A DNA stretch of 64,000 bases from Agrobacterium sp. RAC06 (GTDB lineage: Bacteria > Pseudomonadota > Alphaproteobacteria > Rhizobiales > Rhizobiaceae). The notes beneath the pieces were generated by a model. It saw nothing but the letters and a program-made list of their open reading frames with translations, searched no databases and was not told where the DNA came from. The position numbers and the translations under genes were made by a program. Positions 55,172-64,000 of the stretch are shown piece by piece; position 1 is the stretch's first letter; the number at the start of each line of letters is the position of its first letter. Where the stretch lies: positions 2,480,001-2,544,000 of the forward strand of contig NZ_CP016499.1 of assembly GCF_001713475.1 (NCBI RefSeq), in the 5' to 3' direction.

Positions 55172-55474
55172 ATGATCACCTGCAGCCTGCGTTATGAGAT
55201 CGATCCCTACAAGCTCAAGGAGTTCGAGCACTATGCGGCCCTCTGGATCCCGCTGGTCAATCGGCTCGGCGGCAACCATCACGGCTATTTCCTGCCGCAT
55301 GAAGGGGCAAACGACATCGCGCTTGCGCTGTTCAGCTTTCCGTCGCTCGCGGCCTATGAGGCCTACCGCGCGGCGATGGCGGCAGATGCCGAGTGCCAGG
55401 CGGCCTTCGCCTATGCCGAGGAGACCCGTTGCATCCTGCGTTACGCACGCAGCTTCATGCGGCCGCTGTTCTGA
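55172..55474 (+). CDS. NIPSNAP-family protein
   Basis: A 100-aa single NIPSNAP ferredoxin-like domain. MITCSLRYEIDPYKLKEFEHYA, LGGNHHGYFLPHEGANDIALALFSFPSLAAYEAYR and the closing CILRYARSFMRPLF are characteristic in separate blocks. The start is 2 nt after the EamA stop, indicating coupling. Molecular function unknown. It ends 3 nt from the convergent LysE gene. Confidence 0.9.
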   Translation: MITCSLRYEIDPYKLKEFEHYAALWIPLVNRLGGNHHGYFLPHEGANDIALALFSFPSLAAYEAYRAAMAADAECQAAFAYAEETRCILRYARSFMRPLF

Positions 55475-55477
55475 TCG

Positions 55478-56137
55478 TCAACGCTGCGCTTCCGTGACCA
55501 TGCGGATGGCGAGAGCCGCGAGCACCGTGCCCATGAGCCAGCGCTGGACGACCATCCAGAGGGGGCGACCGGCCAGGAAGAGGGCGATGGAACCGGCAGA
55601 GAGCGCGATCAAACCATTGACCGTGACGCTGATCACCACCTGGGTGAAGCCGAGCGCCAGGGACTGGATCAACACGCTGCCACCAGCGGGATCGATGAAT
55701 TGCGGCAGCAGCGAGAGATAGAGCACGGCGACTTTCGGGTTCAGCAGGCTAGTGACGAAGCCCATCAGGAAGAGCTTTCGATTGCTGTCGGCGGGCAGGT
55801 CGCGGACCTGGAAGGGCGAGCGGCCGCCGGGCTTCAGCGCCTGCCAGGCCAGCCAGGCCAGATAGAGAGCACCGGCAATTTTGAGCAGGTCATAGGCGAA
55901 GGGGACTGCGAACAGCAGGACCGTGAGCCCAAGCGCCGTCAGCAGCACATAAACGACGAAGCCGAGGGCCACTCCCGCCAGCGAAACGAGGCCCGCCATC
56001 GGCCCCTGACAGATCGAGCGCGAGACGAGATAGATCATGTTCGGCCCCGGTGTCAGCACCATGCCAAGGCAGATCAGGGCAAAGGCAAGCAGCATGGCGG
56101 CGCTGGGCACAGGGGCGTTCTCCGAGAGGTCCTTCAT
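55478..56137 (-). CDS. LysE-family amino-acid exporter (first copy)
   Basis: A 219-aa exporter of the LysE/RhtB type with about six transmembrane segments. The family motif GMVLTPGPNMIYLVSRSICQG, near the N-terminus, and LLNPKVAVLYLSLLPQF are present. An N-terminal extension of about 14 residues precedes the first helix. Divergent from a second LysE gene. Substrate (Lys, Thr, homoserine lactone or other) cannot be read from sequence. Confidence 0.92.
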   Translation of the reverse strand: MKDLSENAPVPSAAMLLAFALICLGMVLTPGPNMIYLVSRSICQGPMAGLVSLAGVALGFVVYVLLTALGLTVLLFAVPFAYDLLKIAGALYLAWLAWQALKPGGRSPFQVRDLPADSNRKLFLMGFVTSLLNPKVAVLYLSLLPQFIDPAGGSVLIQSLALGFTQVVISVTVNGLIALSAGSIALFLAGRPLWMVVQRWLMGTVLAALAIRMVTEAQR

Positions 56138-56245
56138 GACTATGCGTGTCCGCCAGCGACCGCAAACGAGATCGTGTCATCGAGACAAGTCCGCCGGAAC
56201 GCACGATCGCGACGACGGCGGACGTCATGGTACGGCCACGCCAAC

Positions 56246-56263
56246 GATGTCGCAGGCGACATC
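56246..56263. promoter_or_regulatory. inverted repeat between the divergent LysE genes
   Basis: GATGTCGC-AG-GCGACATC is a perfect 8-bp inverted repeat near the middle of the 241-bp gap between the two exporter genes, a position suited to a shared operator. No cognate regulator is adjacent apart from the Lrp gene 2 kb away. Confidence 0.4.
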
Positions 56264-56378
56264 CGGCGCCGGGGTTTGTGCCGCGTGTATCGCCGTGGAT
56301 CTTGCGCAAGAGCTGTAATCCAGGCGCTTTCCTATCCCTCTCAAATTTAATAGAACGGCTTGTGAGCGGAAGACCTCC

Positions 56379-56996
56379 ATGACACTGACGACCATCATCG
56401 CTTATTGCGGCGCGCTGTTCATTGCCGCCGCCATCCCGGGACCCGGCATGACCGCCATCGTCGCGCGGGCGCTGGGGTCCGGATTTCGCCCGACCTTCTT
56501 CATGGGGCTCGGGCTCATCCTCGGCGATCTCGTCTATCTGACCGCCGTCATCCTCGGGCTGTCCGTCTTGGCGAAAACCTTCGTGACGCCCTTCCTGATC
56601 CTGAAATTCCTGGGTGCCGCCTACCTCGTCTATGTCGCCTGGAAGCTCTGGACATCAGGTCTTTTGCCGCAGGACATCAAGGCAGAGCGCGCCATGCGCC
56701 CGTCCATGTCCTTCCTCTCAGGCCTTCTGGTGACGCTGGGCAATCCGAAGACCATGCTGTTCTACGTCGCTCTTGTCCCGACGCTGATCCCGCTCGAGGC
56801 GATCGGACTTGCCGACTACATCCTGCTCGTCGGCCTGACCTTCGTCGTGCTGATGGCGGTGCTTCTGCCCTATATCCTGCTCGCGGCTCAGGCGCGCGGG
56901 CTCATGAAGCGTCCGGAAGCGCTGAAAGTCCTGAACCGAAGTGCTGCCGGCATCCTTGCCGGCACCGCCGCCTATATCACGGCGCGCGCGGCCTGA
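56379..56996 (+). CDS. LysE-family amino-acid exporter (second copy)
   Basis: A 205-aa LysE/RhtB-type exporter with about six transmembrane segments. The signature AAAIPGPGMTAIVARALGSG and LLVTLGNPKTMLFYVALVPT are present. It shares little sequence with the minus-strand LysE gene beyond family motifs, so the pair is not a recent duplication. cysK follows 176 bp later. Confidence 0.92.
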   Translation: MTLTTIIAYCGALFIAAAIPGPGMTAIVARALGSGFRPTFFMGLGLILGDLVYLTAVILGLSVLAKTFVTPFLILKFLGAAYLVYVAWKLWTSGLLPQDIKAERAMRPSMSFLSGLLVTLGNPKTMLFYVALVPTLIPLEAIGLADYILLVGLTFVVLMAVLLPYILLAAQARGLMKRPEALKVLNRSAAGILAGTAAYITARAA

Positions 56997-57172
56997 TCGG
57001 CACGCGGCATGAAACAAACAGGCGGCAGGCGCTTTTCTCACCAGGAGACGAATGCGACCGGGCCCACGGAGCAGATTTTTCCACGGATCAAGCTCGCCGC
57101 GGCATGGCTATGCTGGCAAGGACCGGTCGGCGGGCGTAAGCTCGCGCCAACCAAATCATAAGGGAGACACCG

Positions 57173-58141
57173 ATGACTGAGCAGAAGAAACCCGGCCGCG
57201 GACGCGTCTATGGCTCGATCACCGAGACGATCGGCGACACCCCGATCGTCAGGCTCGACAAGCTCGCCAAGGAAAAGGGCGTGAAGGCGCATCTGCTCGC
57301 CAAGCTCGAATTCTTCAACCCGATCGCCTCCGTCAAGGATCGTATCGGCGTTGCCATGATCGAGAGCCTGGAAGCCCAGGGCAGGATCGTGCCCGGCAAG
57401 ACGGTTCTCATCGAGCCGACCTCCGGCAATACCGGCATTGCGCTCGCCTTTGCGGCAGCGGCAAAGGGTTATCGCCTGATCCTCACCATGCCGGAGACCA
57501 TGTCGATCGAGCGCCGCAAGATGCTGGCCCTGCTCGGCGCCGAACTCGTCCTGACCGAGGGCGCAAAGGGCATGAAGGGCGCCATTGCCAAGGCACAGGA
57601 ACTGGCCGAGACGACGCAGGACTCGATTATCCCGCAGCAGTTCGAGAACCCCGCCAATCCGGAAATCCATCGCAAGACGACAGCCGAGGAAATCTGGAAC
57701 GACACCGACGGCCAGATCGACTTCCTCGTCTCCGGCATCGGCACAGGCGGCACCATTACCGGCACCGGCCAGGTGCTGAAGAGCCGCAAGCCCGAGATCA
57801 AGGTCGTCGCCGTCGAGCCGGCCGACAGCCCGGTTCTCTCGGGTGGCAATCCCGGCCCGCACAAGATCCAAGGGATCGGCGCGGGCTTTGCGCCCGCCAT
57901 CCTCGACACCCATGTCTATGACGAGGTCGTCACCGTGACCAATGACGAAGCCTTCGAGCATGCACGTCTCGTTGCTCGCCTCGAGGGCGTACCGGTTGGC
58001 ATCTCTTCGGGCGCCGCGCTGACGGCAGCGATCAAGCTTGGCCAGCGTGAAGAAAATGCCGGCAAGACGATCGTCGTCATCATTCCGTCCTTTGCCGAGC
58101 GCTATCTGTCGACTGCGCTCTTTGCCGGTCTCGGCGAGTAA
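57173..58141 (+). CDS. cysK: cysteine synthase A
   Basis: PLP-dependent O-acetylserine sulfhydrylase of 322 aa forming cysteine from O-acetylserine and sulfide. The PLP Lys is in [11 protein letters not shown]. The substrate loop is [12 protein letters not shown], and the phosphate-binding loop is [12 protein letters not shown]. It is downstream of LysE-type exporters and could be coordinated with amino-acid efflux, which is inference. A stem-loop lies after the stop. Confidence 0.96.
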   Translation: MTEQKKPGRGRVYGSITETIGDTPIVRLDKLAKEKGVKAHLLAKLEFFNPIASVKDRIGVAMIESLEAQGRIVPGKTVLIEPTSGNTGIALAFAAAAKGYRLILTMPETMSIERRKMLALLGAELVLTEGAKGMKGAIAKAQELAETTQDSIIPQQFENPANPEIHRKTTAEEIWNDTDGQIDFLVSGIGTGGTITGTGQVLKSRKPEIKVVAVEPADSPVLSGGNPGPHKIQGIGAGFAPAILDTHVYDEVVTVTNDEAFEHARLVARLEGVPVGISSGAALTAAIKLGQREENAGKTIVVIIPSFAERYLSTALFAGLGE

Positions 58142-58152
58142 GCCACCGAAGG

Positions 58153-58175
58153 GGCGCCGGGCAACCGCCGGCGCC
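58153..58175. terminator. stem-loop after cysK
   Basis: GGCGCCGG, a 7-nt loop, CCGGCGCC form a perfect 8-bp stem 11 nt after the cysK stop. There is no T-run, so intrinsic termination is uncertain; it may stabilise the transcript end. Confidence 0.5.
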
Positions 58176-58256
58176 TCCTCACCCCTCGATTGCAGCCGCC
58201 CCATTCCCCGGCTAGAGTAGCTCACAACAGGTCGACTGCAGTCCTGAAGGGCCCCC

Positions 58257-59300
58257 ATGCGTGCATTACTTCACCGCCTGCCTGCGTTTGCCTCCGTTCA
58301 AGAGCGACTGTCGACAAGCAGCTTGATCGCGACCTATGTCGCGAGCCTCATCGTCTTCGCAATGGCACTGGCGATCCGCGCCTGGTTCGACCCCGTGCTA
58401 CCCGCAGGCTTCCCGTTCCTCACCTTCTTTCCCGCAGTGATCATCTGCGGTTTTGTCTTCGGCGTCCGGCAGGGCCTGATCGTCGCCACGCTCTCCGGCC
58501 TTGCGGCCTGGTTCTTCTTCATCAGTCCAGGGCGCTTCGACTTCTCGCTTGGCACCTTGCTCGCCATGGGGCTCTACCTTTTCGTCGTCGCCACCGACCT
58601 GACGCTGATCTACATGATGAAACAGGCCTATCGTCAGGAGATCGGCACACGCGAGGAGGTTCAGCGGCTGGCCGAACAACAGGAGGTCATGGCCCAGGAA
58701 CTGGACCATCGCCTCAAGAACATCTTCGCCACCATCAATGCGATCATCAGCCTTTCCCTTAAGAATGCCTCAAGCGCCGACGAGCTGGCCGCACGGCTGC
58801 GCGACCGACTGACTGCGCTCGGCCGCTCCAACCTCCTGCTGCGGGGTCTTCGCGAAGGCGAGGACGCCTCGCTGCAAAGCGTCGTCTTCCAGGCGCTCGA
58901 ACCCTTCGCTATCGTCGGCACACCCCGCTTCACAGCGCATGGTCCGCGCGTCCCGATCGGCGGCCAGACCGTCGTCGTGCTCAGTCTGATCCTGCATGAG
59001 CTCGGCACCAATGCCGCAAAATACGGCGCCCTCAGTGTCGGCCATGGCCAGGTATCCCTGATCTGGGACATCGAGACCGACCAAGACGGAACCGAGCAAC
59101 TCGTGATGCGCTGGAGCGAAAGCGGCGGTCCGCCACCCCTTACGCCACAGCCGGGATCGGGCGGTTTCGGCTCGACCCTCATGAAACGCGTCATCGCTGG
59201 CGTGCGCGGCCACACGGAGATCGCCTATCCGGAGACCGGAGCCGAGGTGCGCCTCACGCTTCCCGTCGACATGCTCCGCCCGACGGCCGTGCCGGCCTGA
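58257..59300 (+). CDS. DUF4118 membrane sensor HRxxN (HWE) histidine kinase
   Basis: A 347-aa sensor kinase. A DUF4118-type membrane domain with about three to four helices (SSLIATYVASLIVFAMALAIRAWF, FPAVIICGFVFGVRQGLIVATLSG, LLAMGLYLFVVATDL) leads to a coiled coil and an HWE-type kinase. The phospho-His motif HRLKN is at 151-155, the N-box is HELGTNAAKYGALS and WSESGGP is the W-x-E motif. HWE kinases commonly feed the PhyR stress pathway. No partner regulator is adjacent. Confidence 0.92.
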   Translation: MRALLHRLPAFASVQERLSTSSLIATYVASLIVFAMALAIRAWFDPVLPAGFPFLTFFPAVIICGFVFGVRQGLIVATLSGLAAWFFFISPGRFDFSLGTLLAMGLYLFVVATDLTLIYMMKQAYRQEIGTREEVQRLAEQQEVMAQELDHRLKNIFATINAIISLSLKNASSADELAARLRDRLTALGRSNLLLRGLREGEDASLQSVVFQALEPFAIVGTPRFTAHGPRVPIGGQTVVVLSLILHELGTNAAKYGALSVGHGQVSLIWDIETDQDGTEQLVMRWSESGGPPPLTPQPGSGGFGSTLMKRVIAGVRGHTEIAYPETGAEVRLTLPVDMLRPTAVPA

Positions 59301-59357
59301 TCCACTCTTCCTCTTCCTGCCCCGTTCCTCCTATCCCTTCCTCCTACAGGCCGCCAG

Positions 59358-60887
59358 TCACGCGGCCGCTGCCAGCCGCTCGGAGGCGATGCGGTAAGAA
59401 ATCGCCTCGGCCAGGTGAATCCGCCCCAGGGTTTCCACCCCATCGAGATCGGCGAGGGTCCGCGCCACCTTCAGCACCCGGTGATAGCCGCGCGCCGAAA
59501 ACCGGAATTTTTCGGCAGCATCGCGCAACAATTGCAGCCCCGAGGCATCTGGCTCGGCCAGCGTCTCGATCAGGGCCGTCGAGCAGCGGGCATTGGTGCT
59601 GAACGGAAGGCCCAGACGCTCGAAACGATCTCGCTGACGGGCGCGGGCCGAGGCCACACGTTTTGCGACCTCCGCACTGCTTTCGGCCGCACGGGGCCGG
59701 ATCAGGTCCGTGGCCGAGACGGCGGGCACATCGATGCGGATGTCGATGCGGTCCATCAGCGGCCCCGAGATGCGGCCCTGATATTCGGTCTGGCAGCGGA
59801 TGCCGCGCGCGCAGACATGGCCAGGCTCGCCTGCCATGCCGCAACGGCAGGGATTCATGGCCGCCACCAGCTGAAAGTCGGAGGGGTAGGAGACCCGGTG
59901 GTTGGCGCGGGCGATGATGCATTCGCCGGTCTCGAGCGGCTGGCGGAGCGCATCGAGCACCGGCGGCGCGAATTCCGGCAGTTCGTCGAGGAAGAGAATG
60001 CCATGATGGGCAAGCGACGCCTCGCCGGGCTTGGCCTTCAAACCGCCGCCGACCAGAGCTGCCATGGTGGCGGAGTGATGCGGCGTGCGGAATGGCCGGC
60101 GATCGGAGAGCTTGCCGCCCGAAAGTTGCCCCGCGATCGAATGGATCATCGAGACTTCGAGCAGCTCAGTCGCCGAGAGTGGCGGCAGGATCGAGGGCAG
60201 GCGGGCAGCGAGCATCGACTTGCCCGAGCCGGGCGGGCCGACGAAAAGCAGATTATGCCCGCCGGCGGCGGCGACCTCCAGCGCGCGCTTGGCGCTTTCC
60301 TGGCCCTTGATGTCAGCCAGATCCGGCAGGTTGGCCGCGGGTGCCCGGATCGATGGTTCCGGCCGGGAGAGCACCTGCGTGCCCCTGAAATGATTGGCTA
60401 GCGCAATCAGGCTGCGCGGGGCGAGGATATCGATCTCGCTGCCGGCCCAGGCGGCCTCGGCACCGCTGTCGGCCGGGCAGATCAGGCCCTTGTCCATGGC
60501 ATTGGCGCTGATGGCCGCGGGCAAAGCCCCCGCGATCGAGGCGATCGTACCATCAAGATTGAGTTCTCCGATCACCAGAAAGCCCTGGAGCGCATCACCC
60601 GGGATGGCGCCGAGCGCCGCCATCAGGCCGAGGGCGATCGGTAAATCAAAGTGAGAGCCCTCTTTCGGCAAATCGGCTGGCGCGAGATTGACCGTCACCC
60701 GCTTGGCAGGAAGCGCCAGTCCCGACGCATGCAAGGCCGCCTGGACCCGTTCGCGGCTTTCGGCCACCGCCTTGTCCGGCAGACCGACGATCTGCATGCC
60801 CGTCTTGCCGGGCGCGACCATGACCTGAACTTCGACGGGCACACCCTCGATGCCCTGGAATGCAACCGTACTGACACGCGCTACCAT
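59358..60887 (-). CDS. comM: YifB/ComM-family Mg-chelatase-like AAA+ ATPase
   Basis: A 509-aa AAA+ protein related to ComM, the helicase that promotes branch migration in natural transformation. The N-terminal Lon-protease-like fold (VQVMVAPGKTGMQIVGLPDKAV) is followed by Walker A GPPGSGKSML and Walker B ILFLDELPEF, an arginine-finger region and a C-terminal Mg_chelatase_C domain. It is also found in non-competent species, so the name reflects family rather than proven function. Confidence 0.9.
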   Translation of the reverse strand: MVARVSTVAFQGIEGVPVEVQVMVAPGKTGMQIVGLPDKAVAESRERVQAALHASGLALPAKRVTVNLAPADLPKEGSHFDLPIALGLMAALGAIPGDALQGFLVIGELNLDGTIASIAGALPAAISANAMDKGLICPADSGAEAAWAGSEIDILAPRSLIALANHFRGTQVLSRPEPSIRAPAANLPDLADIKGQESAKRALEVAAAGGHNLLFVGPPGSGKSMLAARLPSILPPLSATELLEVSMIHSIAGQLSGGKLSDRRPFRTPHHSATMAALVGGGLKAKPGEASLAHHGILFLDELPEFAPPVLDALRQPLETGECIIARANHRVSYPSDFQLVAAMNPCRCGMAGEPGHVCARGIRCQTEYQGRISGPLMDRIDIRIDVPAVSATDLIRPRAAESSAEVAKRVASARARQRDRFERLGLPFSTNARCSTALIETLAEPDASGLQLLRDAAEKFRFSARGYHRVLKVARTLADLDGVETLGRIHLAEAISYRIASERLAAAA

Positions 60888-61080
60888 TGCCCGCCCTCGT
60901 CGATCGACCTGAAGTCACCGCTGCAACTTCATATTGCGTGTGGCGACGAGAACAATCTCGCATAAGACGAGGGGGTGCGCAAGAACATTTGCGGAACACC
61001 TGCATCTTCAGATAGGTTTCAGGTTGCATCCAGTTGAACAACTGGCACAAGCCTCGAACTTCCAAAGAGGATTCAGTCGG
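60888..61080. other. comM-gshB intergenic region
   Basis: A 193-bp gap downstream of gshB and upstream of comM on the same strand. I see no gene, terminator or clear promoter in it. In related rhizobia a small endonuclease-like gene (yraN) is often next to gshB; no such frame is present here. Confidence 0.4.
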
Positions 61081-62028
61081 TTAGGCCCGCTTGCGCTCGA
61101 TGGCATCCCAGAGAAGTGCTGCGATATCGGCGCCACCGAATTTCTTCACCTCGCGGATGCCAGTCGGTGACGTCACGTTGATCTCGGTCATGTAGTCGCC
61201 GATGACATCGATGCCGACAAGCAGGAAGCCACGCTCACGCAGAGCGGGGCCGATGCGGGCGCAGATTTCCCGCTCGCGCGCGGTCAGTTCGGTCGGTTCC
61301 GGTCTGCCGCCCGCATGCATGTTGGAGCGGGCATCATGTTCGGCAGGAACGCGATTGATTGCGCCGACGGGCTCGCCATCAACAAGGATGATGCGCTTGT
61401 CGCCCTTGCGCACCGCCGGCAGGTAGCCTTGCGCGATAAAGGGTTCGCGGAACATCTGGCCGAACATTTCCATCAGCGAGGAGAAGTTGCGATCGTCGCG
61501 GGTCGAGTGGAAGACGCCGGCGCCACCATTGCCGTAGAGCGGCTTCAGGATGATGTCGCCCTGCTCCTCACGGAACCGGGCAATCTCGGCCGGATCCTTG
61601 GTGATCAGGGTGGGCGGCATCAGGTCGGCGAATTCGGTAACGAAGATCTTTTCCGGCGAATTGCGCACCCAGGCCGGGTCGTTGACGACGAGCGTCTTCG
61701 GATGGATGCGCTCGAGCAGATGGGTCGAGGTGATATAGGCCATGTCGAAGGGCGGATCCTGCCGCAGCAGGATCACATCCATGGTCGAGAGGTCGACACG
61801 CTCAGGCGCGCCGAGGGTGTAGTGGTCGCCCTTGACGTCGCGCAGTTCCATGGGCTCGACGGTTGCAAAGACCTTGCCGTCGCGCATCGAGAGCCGGTCC
61901 GGCGTGTAATGGAAGAGCTTGTAGCCACGGTTCTGGGCCTCGATGCTCATCGCGAAAGTGCTATCGCCCGCGATGTTGATCGTGGATACGTGGTCCATCT
62001 GGACGGCGACGTTTCTGATATTGGCCAT
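61081..62028 (-). CDS. gshB: glutathione synthase
   Basis: ATP-grasp enzyme joining gamma-glutamylcysteine and glycine, 315 aa. The N-terminal block [21 protein letters not shown] and the ATP-grasp segments [31 protein letters not shown] and [19 protein letters not shown] are typical. It lies 96 nt downstream of ugpC on the same strand; separate transcription is likely given the unrelated function. Confidence 0.96.
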   Translation of the reverse strand: MANIRNVAVQMDHVSTINIAGDSTFAMSIEAQNRGYKLFHYTPDRLSMRDGKVFATVEPMELRDVKGDHYTLGAPERVDLSTMDVILLRQDPPFDMAYITSTHLLERIHPKTLVVNDPAWVRNSPEKIFVTEFADLMPPTLITKDPAEIARFREEQGDIILKPLYGNGGAGVFHSTRDDRNFSSLMEMFGQMFREPFIAQGYLPAVRKGDKRIILVDGEPVGAINRVPAEHDARSNMHAGGRPEPTELTAREREICARIGPALRERGFLLVGIDVIGDYMTEINVTSPTGIREVKKFGGADIAALLWDAIERKRA

Positions 62029-62124
62029 GAGCTATCCCCTGCGATTGCCCAGCAGATTTAGGCGGCGCGCCGCGCGAAGGCAACGCCGCCGACCTTGAAT
62101 TTTGCTGAAGCGATGGTGAAGCGC

Positions 62125-63237
62125 TCAGGCGAAGACCCGCTCGGCCTCCTGCGCGACCGGCTGCGCATCCGAAGGCGGCAGACCTGCGTCCAGCCGGCGC
62201 CCCGTATCGACGGAGAAGACATGCAGCTTGGACGGGGAAATGCGCAGCGGAAGCCGCTCGCTCAACTCGACATGCGAAGCGATGACCGCAGTCATCGGCT
62301 GACCTGCGACCAGACCATGGACCAGACGCTGGGCGCCGAGTTCCTCGACATAGTCGATGGCGAGCGAAAACTGAGCATCGTTCTCATGGGTCAGAACGAG
62401 ATCCTCGGCGCGCATCCCAAGACGGACCGGGCCTTCCGACCAGGCGCCGTCCACCGGGAGCGCGATATCCGCGAAGTGAAGCTGTCCGCCTTCGATGCGG
62501 GCATCGACGAGGTTCATGGCCGGCGAGCCGATGAAGCTTGCGACAAAGGTGGAGGCCGGGCGATTGTAGACCTCAAGCGGCGTGCCGATCTGCTCGATGC
62601 GACCGCCGTTCAGGACCACCAGGCGATCAGCGAGCGTCATGGCTTCCAGCTGGTCGTGGGTGACGTAGATCGCGGTGGTCTTCAGCCGCTTCTGCAGCTT
62701 GCGGATTTCGCCGCGCATGGTGACGCGCAGCTTGGCGTCGAGGTTCGACAGCGGCTCGTCGAAGAGGAAGACAGCCGGCTTGCGGACGATGGCGCGGCCC
62801 ATGGCGACGCGCTGGCGCTGGCCACCAGAGAGCGCCCTCGGCTTGCGGTCGAGATATTTCTCGATCTCCAGCATCTTGGCGGCTTCTGCGACGCGGGCGG
62901 CGATTTCCGTTTTCGGCGTGCCGCGGTTCTTCAGGCCGTAAGCGAGATTATCGTAGACGGTCATATGCGGATAGAGCGCATAGTTCTGGAAGACCATTGC
63001 GATGTCACGGTCTGCCGGCTCGACTTCGTTGACCACGCGGTCGCCGATCGAGATCGTGCCTTGCGAGATTTCCTCAAGCCCTGCCACCATGCGCAGCAGC
63101 GTGGACTTGCCGCAGCCCGAGGGGCCGACGAGCACGATGAACTCGCCGTCCTCGATCTGGATATCGACGGTATCGACAGCCTTGGCACCGCCCTTGTCGT
63201 AGATCTTGCAGACTTCGTTGATGTCGATGGACGCCAT
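62125..63237 (-). CDS. ugpC: sn-glycerol-3-phosphate ABC transporter ATP-binding protein
   Basis: ABC ATPase of the MalK/UgpC type, 370 aa. Walker [11 protein letters not shown]-loop [13 protein letters not shown], signature [17 protein letters not shown] and Walker [16 protein letters not shown] are intact, with a C-terminal OB-type regulatory domain. The ATG at 63237 is set by GGGAG; a GTG 9 nt upstream is less likely. Glycerol-3-phosphate specificity is inferred from ugpE-like neighbours. It starts 14 nt after ugpE. Confidence 0.9.
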   Translation of the reverse strand: MASIDINEVCKIYDKGGAKAVDTVDIQIEDGEFIVLVGPSGCGKSTLLRMVAGLEEISQGTISIGDRVVNEVEPADRDIAMVFQNYALYPHMTVYDNLAYGLKNRGTPKTEIAARVAEAAKMLEIEKYLDRKPRALSGGQRQRVAMGRAIVRKPAVFLFDEPLSNLDAKLRVTMRGEIRKLQKRLKTTAIYVTHDQLEAMTLADRLVVLNGGRIEQIGTPLEVYNRPASTFVASFIGSPAMNLVDARIEGGQLHFADIALPVDGAWSEGPVRLGMRAEDLVLTHENDAQFSLAIDYVEELGAQRLVHGLVAGQPMTAVIASHVELSERLPLRISPSKLHVFSVDTGRRLDAGLPPSDAQPVAQEAERVFA

Positions 63238-63251
63238 GATCGGCACTCCCT

Positions 63252-64000
63252 TTACTTGTCGGTTTCGGTGAGGCCCTTGATGAACCAGCTCTGGAACACC
63301 ACCACCACGATCACGGGCGGCAGCATGGCAAGCACGGCCATGGCAAAGGCTTCGTTATAGTCGGGGATCTGCGAGCCGATCCACACCTGGAGGATCTGCT
63401 TGATGCCGCGCATCAGGGTGTAGAAGCCCTCTTCCGTCGTCATCAGCATTGGCCAGAGATACTGGTTCCAGCCGTAGACAAACATGATGATGAAGACCGC
63501 CGCGATCATGGTGCGCGACAACGGCAAGAGCACGTCGATGAAGAACTTGAACGGACCCGCGCCGTCGATGCGCGCAGCCTCCAGGAGTTCGTCGGGCACG
63601 GACTTGAAGAACTGGCGGAAAAAGAAGGTCCCCGTTGCGGATGCCAGGAGCGGCAGGATCAGGCCCTGGTAGCTGTTCAGGAGGTTGAGATCGCTCATCA
63701 CCTTGTAGGTCGGCAGGATACGCACTTCGAGCGGCAGGAGCAGCGTCGTGAAGATCAGCCAGAAGGCGAGCGTTGCAAAGCGAAAGCGGAAATAGACGAT
63801 GGCATAGGCGGCCAGCATCGAGAGTATGATCTTGCCGATGGCGAAGCCCAGCCCCAGGATCAGCGAGTTCATCGCCATGGTCAGGCCGGTGACCTGGCCG
63901 GTGAAACCACCACTCTCAAACAGGACCTTTTCATAGGTCTCGGTGAAATGATCACCGACGGAGAGCATCAGGCCGTTCGAGTGGATCTCGGCCGCGGAAT
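63252..64000 (-). CDS. ugpE: sn-glycerol-3-phosphate ABC transporter permease, 5' part beyond the window
   Basis: MalG-type inner-membrane permease. About 248 residues are visible, with five to six hydrophobic segments; roughly the first 35 residues lie beyond the right edge. The EAA loop that docks the ATPase is seen as [26 protein letters not shown]. The C-terminus [17 protein letters not shown] is complete. It is followed by ugpC after 14 nt; ugpB and ugpA are expected further to the right. Confidence 0.87.
   Translation of the reverse strand, partial: SAAEIHSNGLMLSVGDHFTETYEKVLFESGGFTGQVTGLTMAMNSLILGLGFAIGKIILSMLAAYAIVYFRFRFATLAFWLIFTTLLLPLEVRILPTYKVMSDLNLLNSYQGLILPLLASATGTFFFRQFFKSVPDELLEAARIDGAGPFKFFIDVLLPLSRTMIAAVFIIMFVYGWNQYLWPMLMTTEEGFYTLMRGIKQILQVWIGSQIPDYNEAFAMAVLAMLPPVIVVVVFQSWFIKGLTETDK

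Noticed and set aside
57038..58258. 406-codon minus-strand frame opposite cysK
   Set aside because: cysK is complete and well supported; the frame has no ribosome-binding site or domain.
59301..59357. Pyrimidine-rich stretch between the HRxxN kinase and comM
   Set aside because: A run of short CTTCC/CCTCC units is visible, but it has no hairpin or T-run, and the region is only 57 bp between convergent genes; no function can be supported.
1..64000. tRNA or rRNA genes, CRISPR arrays, insertion sequences, prophage or toxin-antitoxin genes
   Set aside because: Looked for cloverleaf-like CCA-end segments, regular spaced repeats, transposase motifs and paired small ORFs; none was convincing. A tRNA scan and an IS search would settle it.

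Overview
The window is a roughly 61% GC stretch of core chromosome from an alphaproteobacterium, almost certainly a Rhizobiaceae member (Rhizobium/Agrobacterium/Sinorhizobium relatives). The evidence is a Fur-family protein of the rhizobial Mur type, an OlsA/OlsB ornithine-lipid pair, an rpsT-dnaA arrangement away from any visible oriC, an lptCAB-rpoN-hpf-ptsN block, a malic enzyme with a fused phosphotransacetylase-like domain, RpoE2/EcfG-type promoters, and two HRxxN (HWE/HisKA_2) kinases. I found no tRNA or rRNA genes, CRISPR arrays, insertion sequences or prophage genes. Both window edges cut genes: phoH at the left and ugpE at the right.

Layout. (1) 1-15.7 kb, minus strand: phoH-miaB-olsA-fur/mur-rimI-tsaB-nfu-usp-trpS, then murJ-glnD and mutS. 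A VOC-fold gene and a small secreted M15-type metallopeptidase-like gene sit between trpS and murJ. (2) 15.8-23.8 kb: the NADP-malic enzyme, a tail-to-tail LysR regulator, a 420-bp interval with a small DUF1127-like ORF and a RIME-like inverted repeat, olsB, then an rRNA methyltransferase-trmH-lspA operon, a LapA-like membrane protein and ihfB. (3) 24.0-29.2 kb, plus strand: lptC-lptA-lptB-rpoN-hpf-ptsN, closed by a strong bidirectional terminator. (4) 29.2-36.6 kb: grpE and hrcA (minus) against rph-VOC-rdgB-hemW-methyltransferase (plus), then dnaA (minus). (5) 36.6-42.1 kb: an 813-bp, relatively AT-rich dnaA leader with a cluster of GANTC sites, then rpsT, an enoyl-CoA hydratase and mutM (minus), and ubiE-ubiB (plus) with a clear terminator. 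(6) 42.07-45.1 kb: a three-gene signalling module (CHASE3 histidine kinase, single-domain receiver, receiver-HRxxN kinase) preceded by two tandem matches to the EcfG/RpoE2 stress promoter. (7) 45.2-58.1 kb, a mixed region: coaBC-yjbR, a class II amidotransferase, pirin, thiD under a TPP riboswitch, a HAD phosphatase, prfC, dut, GNAT, an Lrp-EamA-NIPSNAP unit, two divergent LysE exporters and cysK. (8) 58.2-64 kb: a DUF4118-HRxxN kinase, comM, gshB and the end of a ugp glycerol-3-phosphate import operon.

How the genes work together. Most are housekeeping: DNA replication and repair (dnaA, mutS, mutM, dut, rdgB), translation and tRNA modification (miaB, tsaB, rimI, trpS, rpsT, prfC, hpf), and envelope biogenesis (murJ, lptCAB, lspA, olsA/olsB). 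Nitrogen and PTS-Ntr control is concentrated here through glnD, rpoN and ptsN. The most distinctive region is the 42.1-45.1 kb module. Its promoter and kinase type suggest that it is both controlled by the general stress response and feeds back into it. This is an inference from motifs and domains only.
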